A DNA stretch of 7,464 nt from contig CAMAFU010000085.1 in the NCBI GenBank assembly GCA_945833725.1, positions 1 to 7,464 of the forward strand. Direction: 5' to 3'. The position numbers and the translations under genes were made by a program. This stretch comes from an uncultured Treponema sp. Its GTDB lineage: Bacteria; Spirochaetota; Spirochaetia; Treponematales; Treponemataceae. This document shows positions 7,171-7,464 of this stretch, piece by piece. Within the stretch, counting starts at the first letter, position 1. Each line of letters starts with the position of its first letter. The notes beneath the pieces were generated by a model that ran no database searches, had not been told where the DNA came from, and saw only the letters and a program-made list of their open reading frames with translations.

Positions 7171-7300
7171 TTCATTCTCCTTCATTCCGCAAAGCTCCAT
7201 TCCGTTTCATTCCGGGTCGCGCTTTCTGCCCTTCGCTAACGCTCATCCTCCTCAGTCGCTTCGCTCCTTGCGGTGGACTAAAGGGGCGCCAATCGCTCAC
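7171..7300 (+). repeat. GC-rich intergenic element, copy 2, with CATTCCG iterations
   Basis: On the plus strand this region begins with four related 9-mers: TTCATTCTC (7171), TTCATTCCG (7181), TCCATTCCG (7196) and TTCATTCCG (7206), spaced 10, 15 and 10 bases. TTCCGCAAAGCTCCATTCCG at 7185-7204 matches copy 1 (minus strand 3001-2977) with one mismatch and five missing bases. GGCGCC (7285-7290) followed by CGCTCAC (7294-7300) matches the other end of copy 1. On the minus strand the pattern GAGCG-NN(N)-GCG recurs (GAGCGAAGCG, GAGCGTTAGCG, GAGCGATTGGCG). A 79-codon open frame crosses it (7164-7403), but its composition follows the repeat and no ribosome binding site is evident, so I do not call it a gene. 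Confidence 0.55.
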
Positions 7301-7375
7301 GGAAAACAAACAGCTTCTGAAAAATCGCCGGCTCCATTATCCGCACAGACGCTCCTTCGCGCCCCTCTGCCAGCT

Positions 7376-7404
7376 TTGTCAGGGCCTCCGCATTAAAATA
7401 TAAT
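7376..7404 (+). promoter_or_regulatory. Strong outward promoter reading off the right edge
   Basis: TTGTCA (7376-7381) and TATAAT (7399-7404) are separated by exactly 17 bases: five of six and six of six matches to consensus. Transcription should start near 7411-7412, inside AGGGGC, and read rightward, away from purL. The -10 box lies inside an AT-rich inverted repeat (TTAAAAT/ATTTTAA, 7393-7409). No coding start with a ribosome binding site follows within the window, so what is transcribed, a gene or an RNA, lies mostly beyond the edge. Confidence 0.6.
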
Positions 7405-7419
7405 TTTAACAGGGGCTTC

Positions 7420-7431
7420 CAGTCGCGACTG
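7420..7431. promoter_or_regulatory. 12-bp perfect palindrome at the start of the outward transcript
   Basis: CAGTCGCGACTG is fully self-complementary and begins about 8 bases after the predicted start of the rightward transcript. Its place just downstream of a strong promoter suits an operator, though it could also form part of an RNA fold with the stems that follow. I do not recognise it as the site of a known regulator. Confidence 0.35.
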
Positions 7432-7434
7432 TTC

Positions 7435-7459
7435 AGTGCAAAACCGTGCTATTAGCACT
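7435..7459 (+). other. Overlapping alternative stems in the outward leader RNA
   Basis: Two mutually exclusive short stems can be drawn: AGTGC (7435-7439) with GCACT (7455-7459), and GTGCT (7446-7450) with AGCAC (7454-7458) around a 3-base loop. Both lie 25-50 bases into the predicted rightward transcript. This could be the start of a structured RNA or leader, but the window ends too soon to fold it or match it to a family. I looked for SRP RNA, tmRNA and T-box signatures and saw none. Confidence 0.25.
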
Positions 7460-7464
7460 ACACG

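Noticed and set aside
7164..7403. 79-codon plus-strand open frame in the right spacer
   Set aside because: It runs through the repeat-like element, is Arg/Leu/Pro/Ser-rich with no domain, lacks a ribosome binding site, and overlaps the outward promoter. It is best explained as a spurious frame in GC-rich repeat DNA.
7411..7464. Start of SRP RNA, tmRNA or tRNA
   Set aside because: The GTGCTA string recalls part of bacterial SRP RNA, but the following GGTGGGG is absent; no tRNA D-loop or tmRNA 5' end is visible in the available bases.

Overview
The window looks like chromosomal DNA from a spirochete, most likely a host-associated Treponema. The best evidence is a lysyl-tRNA synthetase of class I, the archaeal type that spirochetes use in place of the usual bacterial class II enzyme. 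A spirochete-style lipoprotein gene with a long acidic and polar mature part, and moderately AT-rich spacers, fit this. The genus is inference; the class I enzyme is read directly from its motifs.

Layout. Three complete genes lie on the minus strand, so transcription runs from right to left: purL (3064-7092, a large single-chain FGAM synthase), then a thioredoxin-fold lipoprotein (1879-2871), then lysK (130-1761). Together they cover about 90% of the window. Positions 3-89 may be the last 28 codons of a plus-strand gene that enters from the left edge and converges on lysK. The right-hand 372 bases (7093-7464) contain no credible gene. They hold the purL promoter, a GC-rich repeat-like element, and near the edge a strong plus-strand promoter reading out of the window.

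The genes are housekeeping genes without an obvious shared pathway: purine synthesis, an envelope lipoprotein of unknown role, and tRNA charging. purL has its own near-consensus promoter, placed so close to the ATG that the mRNA should be leaderless or nearly so. The lipoprotein has a normal Shine-Dalgarno sequence. lysK is best started at the ATG at 1761, not at an upstream in-frame TTG.

The non-coding DNA is the least ordinary part. The spacers on both sides of purL carry related GC-rich palindromic elements with the same sub-motifs in the same order but in opposite orientation, so that purL is bracketed by them. I see no rRNA, tRNA, CRISPR array, transposase, phage gene or defence system. 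No new multi-gene system is apparent here.
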